NCBI RefSeq assembly: GCF_014695775.1
Contig: NZ_JACJOX010000017.1
Location: forward strand, 1-64,000
Direction: 5' to 3'
Origin: Leptolyngbya sp. FACHB-60
GTDB taxonomy: Bacteria > Cyanobacteriota > Cyanobacteriia > Phormidesmidales > Phormidesmidaceae
Length of the DNA stretch: 64,000 nucleotides
Shown: piece after piece, positions 46,503-56,763 of the stretch
How positions within the stretch are numbered: the first letter of the stretch is position 1
Layout: each line of letters opens with the position of its first letter
Program-made: the position numbers and the translations under genes
Notes under the pieces: generated by a model
What the model saw: the letters and a program-made list of their open reading frames with translations, nothing else
The model's database searches: none
Told to the model about the DNA's origin: nothing

Positions 46503-48086
46503 GTGGGGAGATCGGCCCGATTGCGGCTAAGGCAGCTTTTTACTGGAGTAGTTGGGGTGGCTGGGGTATGCCTATTTGGCAGCCTACCGGCCAAAGCCAG
46601 CGCACGGCTTCAAGCCTGGGAATTTGACACTGGCCAAAACCGTTTGGTGTTTTCCACCGAAAGCGGGGTAGAGCCTCAGGTCAGCTGGCTCAGCAATCCG
46701 CAGCGGTTGGTCATCGATCTACCAGGCATTTTGACAGAAGAATCCCTAGGCGATCAGTTTGTTGGTGGAGCGGTCGCGGCAGTACGCGTCACCCAGGCCG
46801 ATGCCCAGACCACCCGCATGGTGCTAGAGCTGAATCCCAACTACAGCCTCGACCCTAAGCAGGTAAAGGTGTGGGGCCTGACCAGCCAGCAGTGGGTGGT
46901 GCAGCTACCGGGTTCGACCCCAGTCGCTGCCGATGGCGGCTTGACCATGCCCGATTTTTCCAAAGCAGCCCGACCGCGCCCCCTAGCAGCGGCTGGAGCC
47001 GATCCGCTGCCGCCATTGATCAGCCGCAACCAGATCAACAACGTCGCTGTCAGGGCAACGGCCACCGTGCTGCGCGGTGTTCAAACCACCGCCGAGGGCT
47101 TCTTCATTCCCACCGCTGGGGCTACACCTCAGGTGCGGGTGTACCGCACCCGCGATGCTAATCAGGCGCGGCAGATTGTTATTGACCTGCTAGACGCGGC
47201 CATTGCCCCTGGCCTCACCCCCGAGGCGCTGCCCCAGGGGCGCTACGGCATCCACCACTGGAGCATCAGTCAGTTTGCCACGGCCCCGCCTGCCATTCGC
47301 CTCACCCTCACCCTCGACGGGTTTAGCCCCGACTGGCAAATTACCCCCCTCGCCAGCGGCGGCATTTGGGTCACCCCCATCGGCGTCGCCCCCAGTCAAA
47401 TTGCGACCCCACCCACCACGGTCGTGCTGCCGGTGCTCAACCCGGTAGTAACGCCACCACCGATCGCTCAATCTCCCCCGCCCACAGCAACAGTTCCAGC
47501 ACCGGCCATCGCTTCAACGCCTGCCCCCCGCCCCGCCCAAGGCCAGGTGCTAGTCATGCTCGACCCAGGTCACGGTGGCGTTGACCCCGGAGCGGTGGGC
47601 ATTGGCGGCCTGCAAGAAAAAGGGGTAGTGCTGGCGGTGGCCCAGCACACAGCAGCCGTGCTGCGCGCCCAGGGCATTGCCGTGCAGATGACCCGCCAGA
47701 GCGATCAAACCGTCGATTTGCAGCCCCGAGCCGATATGGCCACAGCGGCTCGGGCCACAGTGTTTGTCAGCATCCACGCCAACGCAGTGAACATGCAGCG
47801 CCCGGAGGTGAATGGGCTCGAAACCTATTACTACTCCGAAACTGGGCAGGTGCTAGCGGCGGCCCTCCAGCGCCAGGTGCTGAGCACCATGGCGATGAAC
47901 GATCGCGGCGTGCGCCAGGCCCGTTTTTTGGTGCTGCGCCGCACCGCTATGCCCGCGGCCCTGATCGAAATTGGCTTTGTGACCGGCGCTACCGATGCCC
48001 CCAAACTGCGTGATCCACGCTGGCAGGCGCAGATGGGGCAGGCCATTGCCCAGGGGATTCTCAACTATTTGAGGAGCCAGCCCTAG
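46503..48086 (+). CDS. amiC: N-acetylmuramoyl-L-alanine amidase with AMIN domains
   Basis: 527 residues. AmiC-type amidases split the cross-linked peptides from murein glycans at septa and at septal junctions. A signal peptide (LFTGVVGVAGVCLFGSLPAKA) is followed by an AMIN domain (about 35-135), a second AMIN-like domain (about 185-300), a Pro-rich linker and the amidase_3 domain (about 345-525). Zn ligands are in DPGHGGVDPG, LQEKGVVL and SIHANAVN, and the catalytic Glu in ALIEIGFVTG. Start is a GTG at 46503. Confidence 0.92.
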   Translation: MGRSARLRLRQLFTGVVGVAGVCLFGSLPAKASARLQAWEFDTGQNRLVFSTESGVEPQVSWLSNPQRLVIDLPGILTEESLGDQFVGGAVAAVRVTQADAQTTRMVLELNPNYSLDPKQVKVWGLTSQQWVVQLPGSTPVAADGGLTMPDFSKAARPRPLAAAGADPLPPLISRNQINNVAVRATATVLRGVQTTAEGFFIPTAGATPQVRVYRTRDANQARQIVIDLLDAAIAPGLTPEALPQGRYGIHHWSISQFATAPPAIRLTLTLDGFSPDWQITPLASGGIWVTPIGVAPSQIATPPTTVVLPVLNPVVTPPPIAQSPPPTATVPAPAIASTPAPRPAQGQVLVMLDPGHGGVDPGAVGIGGLQEKGVVLAVAQHTAAVLRAQGIAVQMTRQSDQTVDLQPRADMATAARATVFVSIHANAVNMQRPEVNGLETYYYSETGQVLAAALQRQVLSTMAMNDRGVRQARFLVLRRTAMPAALIEIGFVTGATDAPKLRDPRWQAQMGQAIAQGILNYLRSQP

Positions 48087-48131
48087 GGTTGGGGTGGATA
48101 GGTAAGGGGCAGATGGGTCGAGGGGCTAGCG

Positions 48132-50240
48132 CTAGTTTGAGGCGTATTTGGCCAGAGCGGCGGGAAAGTTGACGATGATCATGTTGGTGTCCCAGTTGGT
48201 GCGGGTGATGGCTTCGGGCTCACGGCCCAGGGCAGGCTGGCCCCGGGAGTAGGTGCTGGCAATCAAAATCAGCAGCGTATTCGGCCGCACGGCCTCCGAC
48301 ACGCGCTTGACGGTGTTGCCCTGCACTGGCTGCACGGTGCTGTCAGCGTCTTGGAGCAGGGCGGTGAGCTGGCGATCGCGCACTGACCCAATCGTCATCT
48401 GCATCACTTGAAGCGGGGCCTTCAGTTCCTCCGCCAGGCATTGGGCCATGGCCAGGGTACTTTGAATGTGCCCTAGAACCTGACCACCAGTAATGGCAAA
48501 CAGCACCTGCTCGGTATTTTTAATGGGCTGCGGAAAGCGGCTTATCAGCACCGGGATGGTGGCCGATCGCACAATGGTGTCGATCACGCTGCCAAAGAAA
48601 TTCTCTTGATAGGTCGAAAACCCCTTCCAGCCGCAGATCAGCAGGTCTGCCTCGCGTTCTTGTATGGTACGCAACACGCCCCAGGCTACCGAGTCATCAA
48701 TGCGGCCAATGGTTTCGACCGGAATGGTGGCCGAGTGGGCAATGGTTTCGGCGTTTTCCAGCAGGCGGTTTTGGCGAATTTTCTCAGCTTCGACGATGGG
48801 CTGGTTGCGATCGGGCAGGACGTGCAGAGGCAAAAGGGTGCCAGCCGTGCGCTGAGTCAGAATGATGGCCAACTGGAGCAGGTTGTCTTCGGTGTTGGGA
48901 TTAGCCACCGGAATCAGCACCCGCTTGCCTAGGATGGGCATTGGTATCGATGTTTGAGCCACAGGAGCCAAAGCCGACTCCGCAGCCGTTTCACCTTGCA
49001 TCTGTGTTCCCCAGCGGGCGACCACCCAAGGAGACAGCACGCAGCTAACCAAAATCATCGCGATGATGGCGTTGACCACTAGTTCATCTACCAGGCCAAT
49101 GTCAAAGGCAATGGTAATGGCGGCCAGAGTAGAGGCGGCCTGGGCCATCGATAGGCCAAACATCACCATGGCGCTGGGAAAGGTCCACTTAAACCAGCGG
49201 GCTGACGCCCAGGCCGCCAGAAGCTTACTGGCCAGTTCTACTAGCACAATCGCCGCGGCGATCAGCAATCCCTGGGGTTCGCGCAGCAGAATGAGCGGGT
49301 CTACCAACATGCCGACCGAAATCAAAAAAATCGGCACAAACAGCGTGTTGCCAATAAACTGCACCCGGTTCATCAGCGGGCTGAGGCGAGGAATAATTTG
49401 GGTAATTGCCACCCCCGCCAAGAACGCCCCCACAATCGCCTCAATCTCGATCAGGCTAGCTAGGTACGACGCCACAAACAGCGTCGCCAGCACAAAGGTA
49501 AACTCAGCCCCTTCGTCATGACCAAACCGCTTAAAGAACCAGCGACCCAGCTTGGGCACTCCCCACAGCACCGCAAAGGTGTAGATCGTCAGGGCCGGAA
49601 TTAAAAACAGCCAGAAGCCTAGGGTTAGATCGCCCTGATCGGCCTTAACCACCACCGCCAGCACCAGCAGGGCCAGCACGTTGGTAATCAGCGTGCCCCC
49701 CAGGGTAGCAATCGACGAGGGGTGGCGCATAATGCCCAGCTTGCTCAACACCGGCAGCGCCACCAGAGTATGGGAGGCCAGGCAGGAGGCTACCAGCACC
49801 GAGGCCCAAAAGCTATAGCCCAGCGCTAGCATTGCCCCGGTGCCCAGCAGCATCGGCACCACAAAGGTTGCAAGGCCAAAAATAATTGGCTTGTCGGCGT
49901 CTTTTTTGAGGTCGTCGAGGCTAGTTTCTAGCCCGCCCAAAAACATTAGAAACAACAGCCCTACGGTGCCCAACAGCACGATGGTAGGATCCCGATCCAA
50001 AATACCGAGGCCGTGGGGGCCAACGACTACCCCTGCCAAAATCAGACCAATGATGCCCGGTAGGCGCAGCCGTTCAACCAGCAGCGGAGCCACCAGCATA
50101 ATGGCCAGGATAGTAAGAAAAATGGCTACCGGGTCAGTAAGCGGTTCTTGCAGCAGCTGCCCCAAAGGTAGGGGAATGAACCCAACCAAGGTCTTGGAAC
50201 CGGCGATCGCCGCGTCAAATCTTAGGCCTAGGTAGGTCAT
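48132..50240 (-). CDS. CPA2-type cation:proton antiporter with C-terminal Usp domains
   Basis: 702 residues. The first 420 form a Kef/NapA-like transporter with about 12-13 membrane segments (GIIGLILAGVVVGPHGLGIL, ASHTLVALPVLSKLG, and AFLAGVAITQIIPRLSPL, each typical). The last 260 hold two universal-stress-protein-like modules (VLIPVANPNTEDNLLQLA and VLFAITGGQVLGHIQ starts). Cyanobacteria use such proteins for Na+ or K+ and pH balance at the plasma or thylakoid membrane. The ion is not decided by the sequence. It converges on the AmiC-like gene. Confidence 0.9.
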   Translation of the reverse strand: MTYLGLRFDAAIAGSKTLVGFIPLPLGQLLQEPLTDPVAIFLTILAIMLVAPLLVERLRLPGIIGLILAGVVVGPHGLGILDRDPTIVLLGTVGLLFLMFLGGLETSLDDLKKDADKPIIFGLATFVVPMLLGTGAMLALGYSFWASVLVASCLASHTLVALPVLSKLGIMRHPSSIATLGGTLITNVLALLVLAVVVKADQGDLTLGFWLFLIPALTIYTFAVLWGVPKLGRWFFKRFGHDEGAEFTFVLATLFVASYLASLIEIEAIVGAFLAGVAITQIIPRLSPLMNRVQFIGNTLFVPIFLISVGMLVDPLILLREPQGLLIAAAIVLVELASKLLAAWASARWFKWTFPSAMVMFGLSMAQAASTLAAITIAFDIGLVDELVVNAIIAMILVSCVLSPWVVARWGTQMQGETAAESALAPVAQTSIPMPILGKRVLIPVANPNTEDNLLQLAIILTQRTAGTLLPLHVLPDRNQPIVEAEKIRQNRLLENAETIAHSATIPVETIGRIDDSVAWGVLRTIQEREADLLICGWKGFSTYQENFFGSVIDTIVRSATIPVLISRFPQPIKNTEQVLFAITGGQVLGHIQSTLAMAQCLAEELKAPLQVMQMTIGSVRDRQLTALLQDADSTVQPVQGNTVKRVSEAVRPNTLLILIASTYSRGQPALGREPEAITRTNWDTNMIIVNFPAALAKYASN

Positions 50241-50473
50241 GGTCTATCGGTTGATAAATATCAGGGCAGGGGCGCATCTAGAGCATCACCCTCAGGCCAA
50301 AGCTCTTACTTCGCCTAGGGACATAGACAATACGGGGGACGCAAGCCCTTGGAGGACAGTGGTAGCCTTCTTTTTGAATGCTAGAGCTCGACTATTAGGA
50401 TAACCTTCGCGTCGGCTTATCCCACCGCTTTTTGCATAGTACCGTCTCCCCTAGCCCACCCAGGAGAAGGATC

Positions 50474-51588
50474 ATGGCCACTGTTCCGCGATCGCCCAAT
50501 CACCACAGCCGCAATGTCTATTGCCTGATTGTGCTGATGCTAACCCCGAGCTGCCTGGGATTTTTTGTTGAGCGGCGCAACGAAACAGCCCGCCTCGCCG
50601 AGGCCCAGGGGTTGTTGTCTACCGACACCACCCCCCAAGGAGTATCAGGCGGCCGGGCTCGCGGCGGTGGCTTTGACAGTCCCTCCGACGGCGGCTCACC
50701 TGGGGGAGGTTTTTCCGGCGGCGGTGGTGCGTTGCCCCCGCCAGGGGGTCCGAGCTATGGCGGTCCAGGTTATGGTGGCGGCTATCCCTCCTACCCTAGC
50801 GGCGGTCCAGTGATTGTGCCGGTGCCCGGTGGCTACGTGGGTGGCTACCCTGGCGGCTATGTGGGCGGCTATCCTGGCGGCGGCATCGCGATCGGTAGCG
50901 ATGCAGGTCTATTGTTTCTGCTGGTGGTGCTGGGCTTTACGGTTCTGCCTTTGATCACAAATTTGATGCGCTTGGGGGTAGTAGATCTGGTCGCGGCATC
51001 CAAGTTGTGGACAGCGGCAACGAGCTAACCAACGATGTCGTCACCATAACTCAGCTCCAGGTGGCGCTGCTCTCCCAAGCCCGCGATCTTCAGACTGAGC
51101 TAGAGACTATCGCCGCCCGTAGCGATATTGACACTAAGCCAGGGCTGAATCAGCTGCTGCAAGAGACGGTGCTGGCCTTGCTGCGATCGCCCGAATACTG
51201 GTCCCACGCCAAGCTTACCGGCCAAACCGTTCGCTCCCGCGCCCATGCCTCCCAGGTCTTTGAGCAGCTCTCCGTCACTGAGCGCAGCAAATTCAGCCGC
51301 GAAACCTTAGTCAACGTCGGCGGCCAGGTCAGCCGTCAAACTTACCAGCCCAAGGCCGATGCCGACCCGGCTGCCTACATCGTGGTAACGCTAATCGTGG
51401 GCACAGCCGACGATCAACCCTTGCTCACTCAGCCGATCCATTCTGCCAGCGATCTCCAAGCAGCCTTGAGACGGCTCCCCGACTATCTGCTGGTCTACGA
51501 ACTGCTTTGGGCACCGCAAGCGGCCAGCGATAGCCTCAGCTATGACCAAATGCTGGCCGCCTATCCCGACCTCACCCAAATCAGCTAA
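50474..51588 (+). pseudogene. DUF1517 family protein split by a frameshift at a G5 run
   Basis: The first part (50474-51028) has a signal-like segment, a Gly/Pro/Tyr-rich repeat region (GGYVGGYPGG) and a membrane helix (LLFLLVVLGFTVLPLITNLMR). The second part (from about 50974 to 51588) reads GGSRSGRG then LTNDVVTITQLQVALLSQARDLQTEL, LLQETVLALLRSPEYWSHA and KFSRETLVNVGG, the DUF1517 domain. In the family these are one chain. The two frames join naturally if one G is added to the GGGGG run at 50974-50978; the whole span is one base short of a codon multiple. It could be a mutation, an assembly error or -1 slippage on the G run. RBS GGAGAAGG precedes 50474. Confidence 0.78.
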
Positions 51589-52963
51589 CCGGAGCTTCAG
51601 TCAATTCGGCCTCGTTAGAATCGGCAGAGACAGCTTCCAGCAGGGCGAGTAATTCGCGCTCAAAGGCCACTTGGGCGCGGTTCGTTCTGCCGCCCACATA
51701 CACCGTGCCCTCCTGCGCCAGCGCCCACACCTGAGAGTGCGACACGTAGCTCATGATCACCCCCAGCATCAGCAAGCCAAAGCCCCCGTAAACCAAAGGA
51801 ATGCCTGGGTCAGCCTTAATTTGCAGGCCCGTACTGCCTACTACATCTACCAGCGAGAGCCTAACGCCATTCACCTCTGCCGCCATGCCTTTACGAACCG
51901 TAGAAATGAGCTGTCCGGCATTGTCGTAGATCAGCACAGAACCTTGAAGATCGGTGGCCAGCAAAGTCACGCCTTCGCTCATATCGGGTTTCGTCGGCAG
52001 CCAGGTACCCCAAAAGCGTGGGCCGTCGTTCTCGAGCTGCTGCATCGGCAGTTGCAGCACCGGGCTGTTGTTAAGCTTTACCTGCACCGCGGCTACGCCC
52101 CAGTCGGCTTGATAGAGGGTCACGCCCTTGTGGCGCAGAGGCTGGTTTACAAAGATGGTCTTGCGATCGATTTCATCTCCGGCCCGGTCTAGCACTGACA
52201 GGTCAGAGTAAAACTGATCAATATTGCCCTCAGGACTGTAGTCAATCCAAAATCGGTTTACCCGCACCGACCAGTCTTTAGGAATTTGGGCCTCGGCCCA
52301 GGGACCAGCATCAAAAATATTGCGAATTTGAAAGGTCTCGCCGCTGGGCACGATCTCTTGGGCAAAAAAGCCCGTCATGGCCCCTAGAATGGCCCCCGCC
52401 AAAATCAGCAGCATGCTGGCGTGCACCACAATAGGGCCAATGCGGCCCACAATGCCCTTGCGTCCGTAGAGCTGATTGCCGTCTTGAAACACCCGGTAGC
52501 GCTTTTGGGTCAATCTATTGACTAGGGAGGCGAGGTCAGTTTCGGACAGCTCAGCGCTCAAAGCTAGCTTTTGAAACTGGCGGGGTTGAGTGTAGTACTT
52601 CCACTTTTGAGCTGCCCCCAGAGCCGGGAACTGACGGGTAAAGGTGCAGGCGGTCAGGCTGGCCCCAAACACCATCAGCAGCGCCAAAAACCACCAGGTG
52701 CGGTAGACGTGATCTAACCCAAGGGTGAGAATTACCTTCCAGCTCAAGAATCCAAGCAGAGCCGGATCCTGGGGATAGTTGGTCTGGTAAAACTCCAGAG
52801 TCTGGCCCTGCTCAATCACCGTGCCGCTGATGCTAAAGGCCGCGATCGCCAGCAGCAGCACAATTGCCAGCCGCAGATCCGCCAGCAGCGGCAGCAGATC
52901 TTGTCTAAAATAGTCGCGCACCCCGTCCCAGAGAGTCGGTTGGGGAGCTTCAGACGGGGCCAT
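51581..52963 (-). CDS. ccs1: Cytochrome c biogenesis protein Ccs1/ResB
   Basis: 460 residues. Ccs1, with CcsA, forms the system II heme-delivery complex that attaches heme to c-type cytochromes in the thylakoid lumen. Membrane helices are at about 30-50 ([19 protein letters not shown]), 90-105, and 175-195 ([19 protein letters not shown]), followed by a large lumenal domain and a last helix at about 400. The DLRLAI and [22 protein letters not shown] stretches are typical. The stop overlaps the end of the convergent DUF1517 gene by eight bases. CcdA, its redox partner in the pathway, lies just upstream in the same operon. Confidence 0.93.
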   Translation of the reverse strand: MAPSEAPQPTLWDGVRDYFRQDLLPLLADLRLAIVLLLAIAAFSISGTVIEQGQTLEFYQTNYPQDPALLGFLSWKVILTLGLDHVYRTWWFLALLMVFGASLTACTFTRQFPALGAAQKWKYYTQPRQFQKLALSAELSETDLASLVNRLTQKRYRVFQDGNQLYGRKGIVGRIGPIVVHASMLLILAGAILGAMTGFFAQEIVPSGETFQIRNIFDAGPWAEAQIPKDWSVRVNRFWIDYSPEGNIDQFYSDLSVLDRAGDEIDRKTIFVNQPLRHKGVTLYQADWGVAAVQVKLNNSPVLQLPMQQLENDGPRFWGTWLPTKPDMSEGVTLLATDLQGSVLIYDNAGQLISTVRKGMAAEVNGVRLSLVDVVGSTGLQIKADPGIPLVYGGFGLLMLGVIMSYVSHSQVWALAQEGTVYVGGRTNRAQVAFERELLALLEAVSADSNEAELTEAPVS

Positions 52964-53001
52964 AGTATCCCTCAGAAACGGGTGACATATTTTCTAGAAA
53001 A

Positions 53002-53745
53002 TTACACCAAGCTGGTCGGCAGCAGCCGAGACAGCAGCGAAAACACCCCAAACCCCAGCAGCAGCGCCCCACTTGCCGGTGTCACCCAGCTCGACCACTG
53101 ACGCAAATCTAGCAGTCGTTTTAGAGACGCGGTAAAGGTACCCGCCAGCACCAGCGGCGTTACATAGCCCACGGCGTAGGCCAGCAACAAGGCACCGCCC
53201 AGCACCGGATCTTTCGTAGTTGAAATCCAGGCTAGGAGGGTAGCCAGAACTGGTGTGCTACAGGGCGACGCCACAATACCAAAGGTGAGACCCAGAGCGT
53301 AGGCCCGCAACCAAGGGGGCAAGTTTAGATTTTCAAAGGTGGGGCCAACGCCAGCGGGCAAGGCCAAGGGAATGACTCCCAACAGATTTAGCCCCATCAC
53401 GATCGCCACCAGGCTCACCACAATCGGTAGCCCCCAGGCCACCTGACCATAGACGTAGCCAAAGAGCCCAGCAATCAGGCCCAACAGAGCGAGGGTGGTG
53501 GCGAGGCCAAGGGCAAAAGAGAGCGATCGCGCGATCGCACCACCCCGATCACCTTCTTCATAGCCGCCCATATAGCCCACCATAATCGGCAGCATCGACA
53601 GCAGACAGGGAGATAGGCTTGTTAAGAGCCCCGCCAGCCCCACCACTGATATGCTCACCCAAGACACCTGAGTGAGTTGATCACTCACCAGTTGATTAGC
53701 CCACTGGGCAATTTCGTATAAATAAAGCTGCAGGCTCTCGAACAT
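53002..53745 (-). CDS. ccdA: CcdA-type thiol transporter for cytochrome c maturation
   Basis: About 247 residues from the ATG at 53745. CcdA moves reducing power across the thylakoid membrane to keep apocytochrome c thiols reduced. Six membrane helices are visible; the conserved cysteines lie in TSLSPCLLSMLP near residue 45 and in GIVASPCSTPVLA near 160. It lies 38 bases upstream of ccs1 in the same direction, matching the shared pathway. Confidence 0.94.
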   Translation of the reverse strand: MFESLQLYLYEIAQWANQLVSDQLTQVSWVSISVVGLAGLLTSLSPCLLSMLPIMVGYMGGYEEGDRGGAIARSLSFALGLATTLALLGLIAGLFGYVYGQVAWGLPIVVSLVAIVMGLNLLGVIPLALPAGVGPTFENLNLPPWLRAYALGLTFGIVASPCSTPVLATLLAWISTTKDPVLGGALLLAYAVGYVTPLVLAGTFTASLKRLLDLRQWSSWVTPASGALLLGFGVFSLLSRLLPTSLV

Positions 53746-53815
53746 TAGCGAGGTGATGAGATGCAAAAGCACTCACCATTGTAACAATCCTGCAACCCGC
53801 TCTCAGTTTTCTGCA

Positions 53816-55036
53816 TTAAGAAAGCGCGTTGCCGCCATCAAACACTCGCAGGGGCAAAGGCTCCTGCGGCTCCGCCTTAGACCACCGTCGTCGCAAAGGT
53901 ACCGGCGCATCTAGATTTATCTCGCGCGCGGCCCGCACCAGCAGCGCCGCCGTTGCCAAACTAGCCAGCATCGAGCTGCCGCCGTAGCTCAGCAGCGGAA
54001 AAGGCAGCCCTGTCGTCGGCAAGAGCCCTGTGGCTACACCCATATTCAGCAGCGCCTGCCCCACTAGCAGCACCATCCCTCCCACCGCAACCAGGCGGTG
54101 CAAAGGTTGCTTCAAGCGTAGCGCTACCAACAGAGCCAAAGAAGCATAAGCCCCCAAAACCGTCAGCAACACGAGGCAACCCACAAAACCAAACTCTTCG
54201 GCAAACACCGAGAAAATAAAGTCGGTGTACTGAATGGGCAGCGAGTAAAGCTTTTGCTGAGACAGCCCAAAACCCTGGCCCCAAAACCCGCCAGAGCCAA
54301 TAGCTAGTAGGCTCTGCACTAACTGATAACCCTGATTGCCTGGATCAGCCCAGGGGTCCAAAAACGAGACAATGCGCTGGCGCTGATAAGTCTTGAGGCT
54401 GACGCTTACCGTCGCAGTCAGCAGCCCCCCTCCCGCCGTTAGCAGCAGATGCAGATAGGGCAACCCCGCCGCCAGCGCAATTAGCCAAAGCGTTAAGCCA
54501 CAGATAGCCGCTGTACTCAAGTTGGGCTGCAACAAAATCAGCCCCAAAATAGCGACAAAAATGCCCAGCCAGGTCAACCGTGTCTGCCAAGTGAGCTGCG
54601 GCCACCGCCCAAACAGTCGCGCCCCCTGTAACACCAAGCAGGGCTTTAGCAGCTCCGAAGGCTGAATCATAAACGGCCCCAGAGGCAGCCAGCGAGTAGC
54701 CCCATTCACGGTTACCCCCAAAGAAGGCACTAGCGTTAGGCTCACCAAACCGACCAACACCAGCAGCACAATACCCGACCCCTGAATGAGCCGATCCAGC
54801 GAGGTATGAACAATGCGGTTGAAAATCACCAAACCAATTGCAACCCACAGCAGCTGCACCATCACATAGTGCAGCCCATAGCCATGTTCAGCCACAGACA
54901 CAGCATAGGAAGCTGAAAACAATACCAGTAGACCGCTGCCCAACCAGACAAAGGTCAACCAGCGCAGCCAGCGCGCTTCCGCTGACCACTGGCCCACCGT
55001 GGGGTCAATCCATGGAACCAATCGAGCAATGTTCAC
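53816..55036 (-). CDS. ftsW: FtsW/RodA/SpoVE family glycan polymerase
   Basis: 406 residues with about ten membrane segments. SEDS proteins polymerise peptidoglycan glycan strands with a class B PBP. Hallmarks are WLPLGPFMIQPSELLKP, the GNQGYQLVQSLLAIGSGGFWGQGFG loop split by normal spacing, YTDFIFSVFAEEFGF and LPFPLLSYGGSS. The start is a GTG at 55036. The motif set favours FtsW (septum) over RodA. It is upstream of ccdA and ccs1 on the same strand. Confidence 0.92.
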   Translation of the reverse strand: MNIARLVPWIDPTVGQWSAEARWLRWLTFVWLGSGLLVLFSASYAVSVAEHGYGLHYVMVQLLWVAIGLVIFNRIVHTSLDRLIQGSGIVLLVLVGLVSLTLVPSLGVTVNGATRWLPLGPFMIQPSELLKPCLVLQGARLFGRWPQLTWQTRLTWLGIFVAILGLILLQPNLSTAAICGLTLWLIALAAGLPYLHLLLTAGGGLLTATVSVSLKTYQRQRIVSFLDPWADPGNQGYQLVQSLLAIGSGGFWGQGFGLSQQKLYSLPIQYTDFIFSVFAEEFGFVGCLVLLTVLGAYASLALLVALRLKQPLHRLVAVGGMVLLVGQALLNMGVATGLLPTTGLPFPLLSYGGSSMLASLATAALLVRAAREINLDAPVPLRRRWSKAEPQEPLPLRVFDGGNALS

Positions 55037-55169
55037 CCTAATTACCCCACGTGCCTAAGGGCCAAATCTTTCAAGGGCCTAGTATAGCTGAGGGGGTCGA
55101 AAGCCGCTCAAGATTTTGAGTGTATTTTCACGGCTATGGAGCATGTTCCAAAGGCGTGGAAATATCCCT

Positions 55170-55209
55170 AAAAACACAACGGCAGGGCTGACCCCTAGGC
55201 CGACCCTGC
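55170..55209 (-). terminator. Intrinsic terminator of the apc operon
   Basis: On the minus strand, GCAGGG (55209-55204) pairs with CCCTGC (55187-55182), with additional pairing inside, followed by GTTGTG and a T tract (55174-55170). It lies about 65 bases after the apcC stop. Confidence 0.75.
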
Positions 55210-55273
55210 ACGTATCGCAGCATGAAAAAAAGCAGTAAAAATTTTTATCAGACGCTTTGCTGAATTAGGCGCG

Positions 55274-55477
55274 TTAGAGCAGACCGGTATTGGCACCCTG
55301 CCGACCAGTAGCCAGCTCAACCTTAACGATTTTGCCGCCCATTTTTTGAATGCGCTGCTGCTCTTTGAACCAGTTCTCGTAGGGCACCAGCTTGGTAAAA
55401 AAGGTATTTTGCAGCTCCCGCTGGGTACGAATCCTGGTTTGGCTAGGAACACAAGCGGTGATCTTAAACATGCGCAT
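55274..55477 (-). CDS. apcC: Phycobilisome 7.8-kDa core linker
   Basis: 67 residues, the standard length. ApcC caps the allophycocyanin trimers in the core cylinders. The sequence MRMFKITACVPSQTRIRTQ through KLVPYENWF and KIVKVELATG is nearly the family consensus. It is the last gene of the apcE-A-B-C operon, separated from apcB by a 250-base spacer with strong dyads. Confidence 0.97.
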   Translation of the reverse strand: MRMFKITACVPSQTRIRTQRELQNTFFTKLVPYENWFKEQQRIQKMGGKIVKVELATGRQGANTGLL

Positions 55478-55511
55478 GGCCGAAAACTCTCCTGCTAATC
55501 ACTGGACGGAT

Positions 55512-55680
55512 GTAAACCAAAGCCAAGTCCAGAAATGAAGGTTTACCAATAGGAAAACACAAATCCCAAGCTGGACTTGGTATGAACACTGAAAAGCCAG
55601 AGTCGAGAGCCAATGCTATGGACATCAGGAAGACAGTACAGCACAACCTAGTGTCCTCAACACTCGCCCCTGACTCTGGC
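55512..55680 (-). promoter_or_regulatory. Structured apcB-apcC spacer with nested inverted repeats
   Basis: Three perfect inverted repeats lie in the spacer: GTAAACC 55512-55518 / GGTTTAC 55540-55546; CCAAGTCCAG 55523-55532 / CTGGACTTGG 55571-55580; GCCAGAGTC 55596-55604 / GACTCTGGC 55672-55680. The first two overlap and so are mutually exclusive in part. Such structure could attenuate or process the transcript so that apcA/apcB message exceeds apcC. Confidence 0.6.
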
Positions 55681-55727
55681 CTAGGTTCGCTCTGGCCCGC
55701 GGCCAAAGCGCAATGGATGAGCCTGGA

Positions 55728-56213
55728 CTAGCTCAAGCCAGAGGAGATGTAGTCGAAGTAAACACCCATTTCCTTACCAGCATCAGCACCCACTAGGCTA
55801 GCGGTCACTTCTTTCATGGCTTGGATAGAGTTGACGGTAGCGCCGATGGGTACACCCAAGGAGTTGTAGGTTTCCTTGAGGCCATTGAGCACCCGCTCAT
55901 CCAGGATGGAGGGATCCCCAGCCAGCATGGCGTAGGTGGCATAGCGCAGGTAGTAATCGAGGTCGCGGATGCAGGCAGCATAGCGACGGGTGGTGTACAT
56001 GTTGCCACCGGGACGGGTGATATCGGAGTACAGCAGGGACTTAGCCACGGCTTCTTTCACGATTTCAGCAGCGTTGGCGCTAATGGTGCTAGCGGCACGA
56101 ACGCGCAGCTCACCGGTTTGGAAGTAAGCCTTGAGCTTGTCGAGGGCGGAACCGTCCAGGTACTTGCCCTGCACGTCGGAGGAGTTGATAACAGAGGTAA
56201 TTGCGTCTTGCAT
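55728..56213 (-). CDS. apcB: Allophycocyanin beta subunit
   Basis: 161 residues. ApcB pairs with ApcA to form the allophycocyanin trimer discs of the phycobilisome core. The phycocyanobilin-binding Cys is in [16 protein letters not shown] near residue 81. [20 protein letters not shown] is the typical start. An AAGGAAG ribosome-binding site precedes the ATG. It is 64 bases after apcA. Confidence 0.98.
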   Translation of the reverse strand: MQDAITSVINSSDVQGKYLDGSALDKLKAYFQTGELRVRAASTISANAAEIVKEAVAKSLLYSDITRPGGNMYTTRRYAACIRDLDYYLRYATYAMLAGDPSILDERVLNGLKETYNSLGVPIGATVNSIQAMKEVTASLVGADAGKEMGVYFDYISSGLS

Positions 56214-56277
56214 TGGTGAAGCTTCCTTAGAACTGACGTAATCTCAACAACGAATCGACGGGGTAGTGCAGCTGCGA

Positions 56278-56763
56278 CTACTGCATAGCGCCGACAACAT
56301 AGTCGAAGTAGGATGCGGCTTCAGCAGCATCTTCGCTGGATAGAAGCCCAGTTGCGACACCCTTCATGGAGCGTACAGACTCAGCCACAGCGGGGATAGG
56401 GGTGCCCAGGGAGTTGTACATTTCACGCACGCCCACCAGACCGATTTCTTCGATGGGGGTAACGTCACCAGCGACCACACCGTAGGTGATGAGACGCAGG
56501 TAGTAGTCCATGTCGCGCAGGCAGGTAGCGGTCATCTCTTCGCCGTAGGCATTGCCACCGGGAGAAACAATGTCAGGGCGCTTTTGGAACAGCTGGTTGC
56601 CAGCTTCCTTAACGATGCGCTCGCGGGATTCGGTTAGCACCTGAGCAATCCGCAGGCGACGCTCGCCAGAGGTGACAAAGCCCTTGATGCGATCCAGCTC
56701 ACCGGGGCTAAGGTAACGGGCCTCAGCATCGGCATTCACGATTGACTTCGTGACAATACTCAT
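56278..56763 (-). CDS. apcA: Allophycocyanin alpha subunit
   Basis: 161 residues. ApcA carries one phycocyanobilin on the Cys in [14 protein letters not shown] near residue 81. The start [20 protein letters not shown] is the family consensus. A strong GGAGGAA site precedes the ATG, in keeping with very high expression. A 400-base spacer with its own hairpins separates it from apcE. Confidence 0.98.
   Translation of the reverse strand: MSIVTKSIVNADAEARYLSPGELDRIKGFVTSGERRLRIAQVLTESRERIVKEAGNQLFQKRPDIVSPGGNAYGEEMTATCLRDMDYYLRLITYGVVAGDVTPIEEIGLVGVREMYNSLGTPIPAVAESVRSMKGVATGLLSSEDAAEAASYFDYVVGAMQ

Noticed and set aside
55464..55706. 80-codon open frame in the apcB-apcC spacer
   Set aside because: The same bases form strong inverted repeats, and the frame overlaps the apcC start.
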